From the NCBI RefSeq assembly GCF_004365875.1, contig NZ_SODF01000001.1, positions 2,294,001 through 2,358,000 on the forward strand: a stretch of DNA of 64,000 nt, in the 5' to 3' direction. Of the stretch, positions 53,873 to 60,945 are shown piece by piece. The stretch is from Kribbella kalugense. GTDB taxonomy: Bacteria; Actinomycetota; Actinomycetes; Propionibacteriales; Kribbellaceae. Numbering within the stretch: position 1 is the first letter of the stretch; each line of letters starts with the position of its first letter. The translations under genes were made by a program, and so were the position numbers. Below the pieces are notes generated by a model. That model had not been told where the DNA came from and made no database searches. It worked only from the letters and a program-made list of their open reading frames with translations.

Positions 53873-54622
53873 ATGAATCAGAACGAAGTCGCCCTGGTGA
53901 CGGGCGGAAACAAAGGCATCGGCCGCGAGATCGTCCGGCAACTCGGAATGCGCGGCCTGACGGTGTACCTGGCGGCACGAAACCCCGAGCTTGGCACTGA
54001 GGCGGCGGCCGAGCTGGTGGCCGAAGGGCTCGATGTGCGGTTCGTGCAGCTCGACGTGACGGATGTGGAATCGGTCGACGCGGCCGCGAAGCAGGTCGAG
54101 GCGGACTCCGGCCGGCTGGACGTGCTGGTGAACAACGCGGGCATCGTGGCCGAGTGGGGTACGGCGGTCGCCGACATCACAGCCGAGCAGGTACGCACGG
54201 CGTACGACGTGAACGTGTTCGGCGTAGTGTCCGCGATCCATGCGTTCGTACCGCTGCTCCGGCAGTCGCCGAACGCGCGGATCGTCAACCTGTCGAGCGG
54301 CCTGGGCTCGGTCAACCTCCTCTCCGAACTCGACGGCCGCCTCGCCACGCAAGGCCTGCTCGCCTACAGCTCGTCGAAGGCAGCGCTCAACGCACTCACC
54401 CTGGTCTACGCCAGCGCACTGCGCGCAGACGACATCAAGGTGAACGCCGCAACCCCCGGTCTCGTCCCGACGGACCTCAACACGATGGCCGTAGTACCGC
54501 GCGGCGAACGAACCGTGGCGGAGGGAGCAGCAGTGCCGGTCGAGCTCGCAATGCTGCCGGCCAACGGCCCGACCGGAGTCTTCAGAGGACCTGGCTCACT
54601 GGACGACGTGGCCCCGTGGTGA
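53873..54622 (+). CDS. short-chain dehydrogenase/reductase
   Basis: A 249-residue SDR close in pattern to carbonyl reductases. TGGNKGIG is the cofactor loop, NNAG the structural motif, NLSSGLG supplies the serine, and YSSSKAALNALT holds Tyr and Lys. NPELGTEAAAEL after the second strand favours NADPH. The start is the ATG at 53873 with GGGAG upstream. It is divergent from the LysR gene. The end overlaps the MFS gene on the other strand by 41 bases. Confidence 0.88.
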   Translation: MNQNEVALVTGGNKGIGREIVRQLGMRGLTVYLAARNPELGTEAAAELVAEGLDVRFVQLDVTDVESVDAAAKQVEADSGRLDVLVNNAGIVAEWGTAVADITAEQVRTAYDVNVFGVVSAIHAFVPLLRQSPNARIVNLSSGLGSVNLLSELDGRLATQGLLAYSSSKAALNALTLVYASALRADDIKVNAATPGLVPTDLNTMAVVPRGERTVAEGAAVPVELAMLPANGPTGVFRGPGSLDDVAPW

Positions 54623-55784
54623 GGGCCTGACGGGCGATTAGGAGGGTGGTCGCCGTACCGAGGATGCCTGCGGCAGCGATCGTGAGGTTGGGCGCGAGGA
54701 AGGAACCGACCACGCCGGCGAGGGCGATGCTGACGCCCTGGATCGCCATCAGGCCGCTGGTCTGGACGGTGAACAGGCGGCCGCGGTACGACGGCTCGAC
54801 CGACTCCAGGATCAGCGGATCGATGCCCTGATTGAAGGCGTAGCCGGCACCGGAGACCGCGAGCAGGACCGCCGCCACCGGGATGCCCGGTTCGGTCAGG
54901 AACGCGATCGCCGGGAGTTGGCTGGTCAGCAGGAACGGGACGACGAGCCGTCGCCGCGTGGAAGGGGGAAACCGCGCGACGACGAGCTCGCCGAGAACAG
55001 AGCCGACCGCGTAACCAGTGAACAGCGCACTGGCAAACGCGGCGGCGACGCCGACCTGAGCGGTATACGCGACGGCCAGCCCGTCCGGGACGGACGAGAA
55101 CGCGGGCGCCGCCCAGGTCAGCAGGATCAGCGCGCGAAGCCTGCGGTTCGCGAACAGGTACTGCAACCCGGACCACGAGTCGCGGACCGGGTTGCTCGTG
55201 CGCGCACCCGGCGGGGCGTACGGCGTACCGACGCCTATCAGGATCGCCGACGCGACGAACGTGACGGCGTCGACAGCGAGCAGCCAGTTCGCGCCGACCA
55301 TCGCCACCGCGATCCCGCCGAGCGCGAACCCGGTCAGCACACTGACCTGACTGATTGTCCGCAGCAACGACCTCCCGATCGGAAACACGTCGGCAGGCAA
55401 CAGGTGCGCGAGACTGGCCGCCCGCGCTCCGGCGAAGATCGGCGCCACCATCCCGGTCACCACCAGCAACCCGAGCAGCCCGCCGACCGGCATCCCCGGA
55501 GTCAGCATCAGCCCGATGCACGCCGCGCTGACCAGATCACAGCCCACCAGCACCCGCCGTACCGGGAACCGGTCCGCGACCGACGAGAACAGCCCGCCGC
55601 CCACGGCGTACGGCAGGAACGAGCAGGCCAGGACGAGCGCCGACAACAGCGGCGACCCGGTCCGCTCGAAGACCAGAATCGACAGGGCGACTTGCGCACC
55701 GACAGTCCCCAGCATCGACACGGCGTGCGCGCCGAACACCGCGCGCATGCCGGGAACGCGCAGGACAGCTCCGTAAGAACTCAC
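54582..55784 (-). CDS. MFS-type efflux transporter
   Basis: A 400-residue protein with 12 hydrophobic helices in the MFS_3/enterobactin-exporter-like group. FLPYAVGGGLFSSVADRFPVRRVLVG is the loop 2-3 motif, quoted in part as ADRFPVRR. The frame is open to an ATG at 55853, but that would overlap the start of the divergent ArsR-type gene. VSSYGAVLRVPGMRAVFG resembles the usual MFS_3 start, so I place the start at the GTG at 55784, with low certainty (GTG 55799 is also possible). The ArsR-type neighbour probably regulates it. Confidence 0.82.
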   Translation of the reverse strand: MSSYGAVLRVPGMRAVFGAHAVSMLGTVGAQVALSILVFERTGSPLLSALVLACSFLPYAVGGGLFSSVADRFPVRRVLVGCDLVSAACIGLMLTPGMPVGGLLGLLVVTGMVAPIFAGARAASLAHLLPADVFPIGRSLLRTISQVSVLTGFALGGIAVAMVGANWLLAVDAVTFVASAILIGVGTPYAPPGARTSNPVRDSWSGLQYLFANRRLRALILLTWAAPAFSSVPDGLAVAYTAQVGVAAAFASALFTGYAVGSVLGELVVARFPPSTRRRLVVPFLLTSQLPAIAFLTEPGIPVAAVLLAVSGAGYAFNQGIDPLILESVEPSYRGRLFTVQTSGLMAIQGVSIALAGVVGSFLAPNLTIAAAGILGTATTLLIARQALTTGPRRPVSQVL

Positions 55785-55851
55785 GCGGAGAGCGTGCACG
55801 ACAATAGACCACTCGGAGTAGAGTTTTGGTTGTGGCCGAAAGTTCGCCTTC

Positions 55852-56829
55852 ATGATCGTCCTGCGATTCACGCAGGCCGACACCGTGCGCTGCCGGTTCG
55901 GTACCTCTCCGTTGTGGGAGACGATGTCGGCAGTGCGAGTGCTGAACGGGTCGAAACACCGGCCGCTGTACGGCGAGTGGGTGGACGCCAAACGGGACGC
56001 CTCGCGTTCGCTGGATCTCCGCGAGTTGAAGGCCCTACAGCCCCGGGTCGGCTTCACCCCTGACTTCCTGACCCCGCCGCCCAAGGCATCGCGGGCGAAG
56101 TTCGCGACCGAGATCGCCCGGGTCCGGAGTACGCCGCTCGACCGGGTCCGGAGCGAGCTGGTCCAGAGCCGAGACACGCTGAACAACCCAGCCGCACCGG
56201 CGATCAACCGGATGCTGGAGGACCTCGCCGGCACCCGGGAACGGCTCGCGGATGCGATCGAGAGCGCCTGGGAGATCCTGGTGAAGCCCGACTGGCCGCT
56301 GATCAGCCGTGTGCTCGAAGACGACATCGCCTACCGCGGTCAGCAACTCACCGACGGCGGCCTCGCCAGCCTCTTCGACGACCTGCACCCGACCCTCACC
56401 TGGGAGGACGATCGACTGGTCGCCACCCGGCAAGCCTCAGATCACCGCGACCTCGCCGGCCAAGGCCTCCTGGTGGTCCCCGGGGTCTTCGCCTGGCCGC
56501 ACCTGGTGATGGTTGTCGCCCCGGCGTACCACCCGACTCTGGTCTACCCGGCCCGCGGAGCCGCCCGCCTCTGGTCCGACACGCCCGCTCCCCCGGATCC
56601 ACTGGCCCGCCTCCTCGGCCGCACCCGCGCCGCCCTCCTCGTCGCCCTCGATCCGCCGGCCACGACCAGCGCTCTGGCGTCCCAGTACGGGCTCGCCCTC
56701 GCCACGGTCGCCGAACACCTCTCTGCCCTGTACGACGCGGGGCTCGCGACACGGCGTCGTACCGGGCACCAGGTCCACTACCGGCGTACCGAAACGGGAC
56801 AGGCCGTCGTCGACGCCTCCGTCGGATGA
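55852..56829 (+). CDS. DUF5937/ArsR-type winged-helix regulator
   Basis: A 325-residue regulator. It starts MIVLRFTQADTVRCRFGTSP, the typical DUF5937 N-terminus (LxFTxxDLxRxRFxxSPLWE), which fixes the start at the ATG at 55852. The C-terminal about 80 residues are an ArsR-type winged helix (LLVALDPPATTSALASQYGL, ATVAEHLSALYDAGL, RRRTGHQVHYRRT). It probably controls the divergent MFS efflux gene. The next gene overlaps its end by four bases. Confidence 0.85.
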   Translation: MIVLRFTQADTVRCRFGTSPLWETMSAVRVLNGSKHRPLYGEWVDAKRDASRSLDLRELKALQPRVGFTPDFLTPPPKASRAKFATEIARVRSTPLDRVRSELVQSRDTLNNPAAPAINRMLEDLAGTRERLADAIESAWEILVKPDWPLISRVLEDDIAYRGQQLTDGGLASLFDDLHPTLTWEDDRLVATRQASDHRDLAGQGLLVVPGVFAWPHLVMVVAPAYHPTLVYPARGAARLWSDTPAPPDPLARLLGRTRAALLVALDPPATTSALASQYGLALATVAEHLSALYDAGLATRRRTGHQVHYRRTETGQAVVDASVG

Positions 56830-57506
56830 GAACCGATGGGCGTCAGAATGCTGAGGTGAAGACGAGAACGCGCCACACCCGGCGATGGCCGGCCTCGCTG
56901 GCCGTGGTCGCGGTCCTGATCCTGCAGGTGCTGGTGCCGACGCAGATCAATGCCCTCCCGCGCTGGCTGATGCCGGTCCTCGGCGGTCTCATGCTGCTGC
57001 CCCTGATCTACATGAACCCGTTCCACCTGCGTCGCGACGAGCCCTGGCTGCGCTGGGTCGAACTGGCGCTGCTCGGCGTCCTGGTCGCGGCCAACACGTA
57101 CTACCTGGCCGGGATGATCTTCTTCCTCAACAACGGCGACGCCAACGAGGGCTCGGTGCTGGTGAAGAGCGCGCTGCTGATCTGGGTGACCAACGTGGTC
57201 GCGTTCGCCGTCTGGTACTGGGAGATCGACCGCGGCGGCCCGTTCGCCCGCGCCCCTGAGCACGACCGCGAGGTCGAGCGGGAGGACTTGCTGTTCCCGC
57301 AGATGACGGTCGACCTGGCCGGCTGGAAGGGCTGGCTGCCCGGATTCACCGACTACCTGTACGTCTCGCTCACCAACGCGACCGCGTTCAGCCCGACCGA
57401 CACGCTGCCGCTGAGTGCGCGGCTGAAGATGCTGATGGGTGTCCAGTCGGCGATCGCGCTGCTCACCATCGCGATCATCGCCGCCCGCGCGGTGAACGTC
57501 CTCTGA
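56826..57506 (+). CDS. membrane protein with ion-channel-like C-terminus
   Basis: A 226-residue protein with about five membrane helices. The segment FTDYLYVSLTNATAFSPTDT followed by a final helix resembles the pore and last helix of two-helix potassium channel proteins (and DUF1345), but the K-selectivity GYG is missing. Function is unknown. The ATG overlaps the upstream regulator stop by four bases; a GTG at 56856 is the alternative start. Confidence 0.65.
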   Translation: MRTDGRQNAEVKTRTRHTRRWPASLAVVAVLILQVLVPTQINALPRWLMPVLGGLMLLPLIYMNPFHLRRDEPWLRWVELALLGVLVAANTYYLAGMIFFLNNGDANEGSVLVKSALLIWVTNVVAFAVWYWEIDRGGPFARAPEHDREVEREDLLFPQMTVDLAGWKGWLPGFTDYLYVSLTNATAFSPTDTLPLSARLKMLMGVQSAIALLTIAIIAARAVNVL

Positions 57507-57545
57507 GATCTCTCTCGACAGTTCTGTAATGGGCATGAGACCGTT

Positions 57546-58544
57546 ATGCCCATGTACAGCACGAAGTCGGTGGGGTTGGGGTTCGCGATCTTCTCCGCGA
57601 TCACGTTCGGCGGCTCAGGACCGTTCGCCAAGGCTCTGATCGGGGCCGGTTTCAGCCCTGAACAGGCGGCCTGGCTCCGGATCCTCGGCGCCGCCGCGCT
57701 GCTCGTGCCGCTGGTGCTGGTCTTCCGCGGCCGCGCCGGTCTGCGCGCGGCTCGAGCGTCCTGGAAGGCCCTCGTGCTCTACGGCCTGACCGGCATCGCC
57801 GGGTGCCAGACGCTGTTCTTCGTCGCGGCCAGCCGGTTGCCGGTCGGGGTCGCGCTGATGCTCGAGTTCTCCGGCCCGGTGCTGGTGGTCGCCTGGCTGA
57901 AGTTCGGCCAGAAGGTCGCCGTACCGCGATCTGCCGCAGTCGGAGTCAGCATCGCGGTCGTCGGCCTCGCGACCGTGGCCGAGATCTGGTCCGGCCTGCA
58001 GATCGACCCGATCGGTCTGCTCGCCGGACTCGGTGCCGCCGCGTGCCAGGCGACGTACTTCATCCTGATCGACAAGCTGACCGGAGCTGCCGACCCGCTG
58101 GTGATGACGGCGGCGGGCAGCGTGGTCGGTGCCGTCGTACTGACGTTCATCGCCGCGCCCTGGGGTACGCCGTGGCACGTGCTGGTCGACACGATCGCGA
58201 TCGGCCATCGGCACGCACCCGGTTGGGTGATGGCCACCTGGCTGATCGTGGTCAGTACGGTCGTCGCCTACCTGGCCGGCGCGGCCGCGGTACAGCGCCT
58301 CTCGGCACCGATCGCGGGTGCGGTTGCGTACGTCGAGGTTGTGGCGGCCTGCATCTTCGCGTTGATCCTGCTCGGCGAGACCCTGCGGACCAACCAGATC
58401 ATCGGCGGCGTGATCGTGCTGGCCGGGGCGTTCGTGGCCCAGTCGTCGGTCGGGAAGGTCGCTTCCCCGGAGATCCCAGACTCCGATACTCCGGACTCCG
58501 GCGCCACCCCCCGCCCCGCGGACCTGGACCCAGCCGGCATCTGA
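57546..58544 (+). CDS. EamA/DMT-family transporter with repeat-derived tail
   Basis: A 332-residue protein with ten helices in two EamA repeats (TFGGSGPFAKALIGAGF, then PIAGAVAYVEVVAACIFALI and LRTNQIIGGVIVLAGAF). The transport domain ends near residue 308. The last about 24 residues (DSDTPDSGATPRPADLDPAGI in part) are encoded by copy 1 of a 124-bp repeat that begins at 58472, and even the stop codon is repeat sequence. So the tail is probably acquired. A substrate cannot be inferred. Confidence 0.88.
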   Translation: MPMYSTKSVGLGFAIFSAITFGGSGPFAKALIGAGFSPEQAAWLRILGAAALLVPLVLVFRGRAGLRAARASWKALVLYGLTGIAGCQTLFFVAASRLPVGVALMLEFSGPVLVVAWLKFGQKVAVPRSAAVGVSIAVVGLATVAEIWSGLQIDPIGLLAGLGAAACQATYFILIDKLTGAADPLVMTAAGSVVGAVVLTFIAAPWGTPWHVLVDTIAIGHRHAPGWVMATWLIVVSTVVAYLAGAAAVQRLSAPIAGAVAYVEVVAACIFALILLGETLRTNQIIGGVIVLAGAFVAQSSVGKVASPEIPDSDTPDSGATPRPADLDPAGI

Positions 58545-58595
58545 CGTCACCTGAGACAACCAGCGGAGACAGAAATCTGATACTGCCTGTCCCCA
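58472..58595. repeat. 124-bp direct repeat, copy 1
   Basis: Copy 1 spans the EamA C-terminus and 51 bases beyond its stop. It shares ordered blocks with 58794-58916: GACTCCGA, CGGACTCCG, GGACCTGGAC, CGGCATCTGAC, CTGAGACAA, TGATA and CCTGTCCCCA. The two copies are degenerate but almost equal in length. Between them is the interrupted hairpin at 58661-58757. Confidence 0.75.
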
Positions 58596-58660
58596 ATGGC
58601 ACTCCTGCCGTATGAGGGTGATGTGAGGGCATTCCTAGGCCGCCGGGACCGGGGGTGGCG

Positions 58661-58757
58661 GCAGGTGGACAGGTAGTGTCAGGCGGCTCGTAGTACACCT
58701 GAGCGTGGAAGTGATCGCGCGTACGGCGTATCGGAGGTGTACTACCTGTCCAGCTGC
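58661..58757. repeat. interrupted long hairpin element (family member 2)
   Basis: The right arm 58735-58757 ends CCTGTCCAGCTGC. The left arm GCAGGTGGACAGGTAGT (58661-58677) and ACACCT (58695-58700) would match it at 22 of 23 positions if the 17 bases at 58678-58694 were removed. Those 17 bases are 13 extra bases plus a repeated TAGT, as after a small insertion. The ends resemble the element at 45133-45228. Confidence 0.75.
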
Positions 58758-58793
58758 AGATCGTCGGCGCAGAATCTGGACGGTCGACCCGGG

Positions 58794-58916
58794 GATCCGG
58801 ACTCCGACGCCTCGGACTCCGCCCCGGACCTGGACACAGGCGGCATCTGACCTGAGGCAGGAACCGGGGACTGAGACAAGGTCTGGGGACCTGAGACCTG
58901 ATATTTCCTGTCCCCA
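58794..58916. repeat. 124-bp direct repeat, copy 2
   Basis: This is the second, non-coding copy of the repeat at 58472-58595, with the same blocks in the same order, ending CCTGTCCCCA. Confidence 0.75.
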
Positions 58917-58926
58917 CTCCCCACAA

Positions 58927-58959
58927 CCTGTCCCAGGTCCCGGGTTCCTGTCCCAGGTC
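58927..58959. repeat. two tandem CCTGTCCCAGGTC units
   Basis: CCTGTCCCAGGTC occurs at 58927-58939 and again at 58947-58959 (period 20). It lies just outside the 3' end of the AlaRS-like gene. The first copy also pairs with sequence in repeat copy 2. Confidence 0.7.
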
Positions 58960-58966
58960 TCGGTGT

Positions 58967-60118
58967 TCACCGGAGGGAGTCCACCAGCTCTCGCGGGAGG
59001 CCGTGGGTTTCGTGCAGGTACTCGTAGTCGGTCTCGTCGAGTGACTTGTGGAAGCGCTCGTGGCTGAGCACCTTCCGGCCGCGGTCGAGCAGGTTGCTGA
59101 ACCGGATCTCCTCGTCGATCAGGATCCGCCGGATCAGCGTCACCGTCTCGCCCTGGTGGAAGTGGTTCAACGTGTGCTCGAACAGCTCGATCGGCACGTC
59201 GGACAGCGATCGTGAATCGTCGTCGCGCCACAGTGTGGTCAGCATCCGGCGGATCAGCCGGCGCAGCACGTACCCGCGGCCGGTGTTCGACGGGTGCACG
59301 CCGTCGCCGACGATCACGATGCTCGATCGAAGGTGGTCGATCACGATCCGCTGCGACCGCTCGTCGAGCTTCCACAGCTTCGGAATGGTCCGCATCCACG
59401 GCTCGAACAACGAGGTCTCGTACACGGACCGCTTGCCCTCGAGCAGCATCGTCAGCCGCTCGAGGCCGAGGCCCGTGTCGATGTTCTGCTGCTTGAGCGG
59501 CTCGAGCGAGTTGTCGTCGAGACGGCGGTAGCGCATCATCACGTGGTTCCACACCTCGACCCAGCGGTCGTCCGTGGTCGGCGTACCCTCCGGCTCGCCG
59601 TCTCCCGTCCAGACGAAGATCTCCGAGTCCGGGCCGCACGGACCGGTCGGGCCGTTCGACCACCAGTTGTCGTCGGTGGTCAGCTCGATCGGCAGGCCGA
59701 GCTCCTGCCAGGTCCGCAGCGATTCCTGGTCCAGCGACACCTGCTCGTCACCGCCGAACACGGTCACGTACATCCGCCGCGGGTCGAGGCCGAAGCGGGT
59801 GGTCAGCAGTTCGTAGCCCCACTTCAGGGTCTCGCTGCTCCCGTAGTCCCCGAGCGACCACGAGCCCAGCATCTCGAACACGGTCAGATGGGTCCGATCA
59901 CCCACCTCGTCGAGATCGGTGGTTCGCAGGCATCGCTGGATGCCCACGAGTCTGCGCCCCAGCGGATGGGGTTCGCCTTCCAGGTATGGCGTGAGTGGAT
60001 GCATCCCCGAGGTCGTGAAGAGCACCGGATCACCCAGCCGCGGGATGAGCGTGGACCCGGTGGTCGGGACGTGGTCGCGGTCGATGAAGAAGTCGATGAA
60101 AGTCCTGCTGATGGTCAT
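58967..60118 (-). CDS. alanyl-tRNA synthetase paralogue, catalytic and tRNA-recognition core only
   Basis: A 383-residue class II synthetase fragment-like protein. GSTLIPRLGDPVLFTTSGM is at 21-39, motif 2 with QRCLRTTDLDEVGD and FEMLGSWSLGDY at 61-92, and GPTGPCGPDSEIF at 156-168. Motif 3 TGLGLERL is at 215-222, and the mid-domain RGYVLRRLIRRM is at 281-292. It ends at HGLPREL, the counterpart of the YGFPxDLT segment. The editing and C-Ala domains (about 500 residues in a normal AlaRS) are absent, but all catalytic motifs look intact. The DLDEVGD form of motif 2 recalls AlaRS of reduced-genome bacteria. The gene follows an alanine-rich leader ORF and terminator. ATG 60118 is chosen over 60157. 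Confidence 0.85.
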   Translation of the reverse strand: MTISRTFIDFFIDRDHVPTTGSTLIPRLGDPVLFTTSGMHPLTPYLEGEPHPLGRRLVGIQRCLRTTDLDEVGDRTHLTVFEMLGSWSLGDYGSSETLKWGYELLTTRFGLDPRRMYVTVFGGDEQVSLDQESLRTWQELGLPIELTTDDNWWSNGPTGPCGPDSEIFVWTGDGEPEGTPTTDDRWVEVWNHVMMRYRRLDDNSLEPLKQQNIDTGLGLERLTMLLEGKRSVYETSLFEPWMRTIPKLWKLDERSQRIVIDHLRSSIVIVGDGVHPSNTGRGYVLRRLIRRMLTTLWRDDDSRSLSDVPIELFEHTLNHFHQGETVTLIRRILIDEEIRFSNLLDRGRKVLSHERFHKSLDETDYEYLHETHGLPRELVDSLR

Positions 60119-60167
60119 CTTTCTGGTCCTTGTCAGATCGGACCGGAACCAGACCACCGGGTAGCAG

Positions 60168-60205
60168 AAACAACAACACCGGCGAACCGTTTCCGGTCGC
60201 CGGTG
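60168..60205 (-). terminator. intrinsic terminator with GAAA loop and T-rich tail
   Basis: On the minus strand CACCGGCGA and CCG, loop GAAA, CGG, one unpaired T and TCGCCGGTG form a 12-bp stem. TTGTTGTTT follows. This is a textbook Rho-independent terminator, rare in GC-rich actinobacteria. It is 49 bases before the AlaRS-like ATG and after the leader ORF, so it either ends the two-component operon or works as an attenuator. Confidence 0.85.
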
Positions 60206-60220
60206 GAAGTTTCGAAGATG

Positions 60221-60286
60221 TCAGGCAGCGGCAGCCGGAGAGCGAAGAGCTCGTACGGCTGCGGCAAGTCGGAACATCCGGTGCAT
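60221..60286 (-). CDS. alanine-rich leader peptide, 21 residues
   Basis: The ATG at 60284-60286 opens 21 codons. Alanine is at positions 8, 9, 10, 13, 18, 19, 20 and 21, so the peptide ends in four alanines before TGA. A terminator and then an AlaRS-like gene follow directly, which is the layout of an amino-acid-sensing leader peptide. There is no ribosome site. On the minus strand TACTCT (the end of the response-regulator gene) lies seven bases before the ATG, so a leaderless transcript starting here is possible. The ATG is also only five bases past the response-regulator stop, so coupling to that gene is the alternative. Confidence 0.65.
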   Translation of the reverse strand: MHRMFRLAAAVRALRSPAAAA

Positions 60287-60291
60287 GTCGG

Positions 60292-60945
60292 TCAGAGTAC
60301 ACGATCTGCCGATCGGAGGAACATCAATACCGCCCGGACCCGGCGGTGGTCGTCCGGCGCCGGCGGGAGACCGAACTTGTGGAAGATCGACCGGACGTGC
60401 GCCTCGACGGTCTTCGGACTGAGCACCAGCGAGTCGGTGATCGACTGGTTCGACCGGCCTTGCGCCATCAGTTCGAGAACGTCTCGCTCGCGGCCCGACA
60501 GTTGGTCGACCGGGCTCCGTGGCCGGTCCAGAATCTGCGCGACCACGGCCGGATCGATGACCAGATCGCCGCGTCCAACCCGCCGTACCGCGTCGGTGAA
60601 GTCGGTCAGCTGGACCACGCGATCCTTGAGCAGGTAGCCGGTCCCGGTGGCTCCGGTCGACAGCAACGTGATCGCGTACTGCGGTTCGACGTACTGGGAG
60701 AGGACGAGTACGGCGGTGCCTGGGTAGCGGCTGCGGATCTCCTGCGCGGCGGTCAGACCCTCCTTGCCGTACCCGGGTGGCATGCGGATGTCGACGATCG
60801 CCACGTCCGGTCGGTGCCGCTCGACCAGGATCCGCAGCTCGTCGGCGTCCCCGGCCTGCGCCACCACCTCGAACCCTGCCTCGGTCAGCAGCCGAGCCAT
60901 ACCTTCGCGGAAGAGGAGCGAGTCCTCGGCGATCACGACACGCAT
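60292..60945 (-). CDS. NarL/FixJ-family response regulator
   Basis: A 217-residue response regulator. VVIAEDSLLFREGMARLL gives the acidic pair, VAIVDIRMPPG the phosphorylated aspartate, and GYLLKDRV the lysine. LSGRERDVLELMAQGRSNQS and KTVEAHVRSIFHKFGL form the LuxR-type HTH. It overlaps the sensor-kinase gene by 13 bases. The alanine-rich leader ORF begins five bases after its stop. Confidence 0.93.
   Translation of the reverse strand: MRVVIAEDSLLFREGMARLLTEAGFEVVAQAGDADELRILVERHRPDVAIVDIRMPPGYGKEGLTAAQEIRSRYPGTAVLVLSQYVEPQYAITLLSTGATGTGYLLKDRVVQLTDFTDAVRRVGRGDLVIDPAVVAQILDRPRSPVDQLSGRERDVLELMAQGRSNQSITDSLVLSPKTVEAHVRSIFHKFGLPPAPDDHRRVRAVLMFLRSADRVL

Larger units (their letters stand above)
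58545..58966. other. 422-base repeat-rich spacer between convergent genes
   Basis: There is no gene. In order it holds the end of repeat copy 1, the hairpin element at 58661-58757, repeat copy 2 (58794-58916), and two copies of CCTGTCCCAGGTC. Bases 58858-58881 and 58927-58950 form an imperfect inverted pair that could terminate transcription from both sides. Confidence 0.7.
60116..60286 (-). promoter_or_regulatory. putative ribosome-mediated attenuator of the AlaRS-like gene
   Basis: Three mutually exclusive pairings are seen in the minus-strand RNA. In 1:2, GCAGCCG in leader codons 9-11 (plus 60256-60262) pairs with CGGCTGC at codons 17-19 (plus 60231-60237), 7 of 7. In 2:3, CCGGCTGCCG (plus 60229-60238) pairs with CGGCGACCGG (plus 60193-60202), 9 of 10 with one G-U. 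In 3:4, the terminator at 60177-60205 forms. A ribosome paused at Ala8-Ala10 would hide region 1 and let 2:3 form, so transcription reads through. A ribosome at the stop would cover region 2 and allow 3:4. Confidence 0.65.

Noticed and set aside
60119..60290. T-box riboswitch for the AlaRS-like gene
   Set aside because: No T-box sequence or stem I pattern is present; the leader-peptide explanation fits better.
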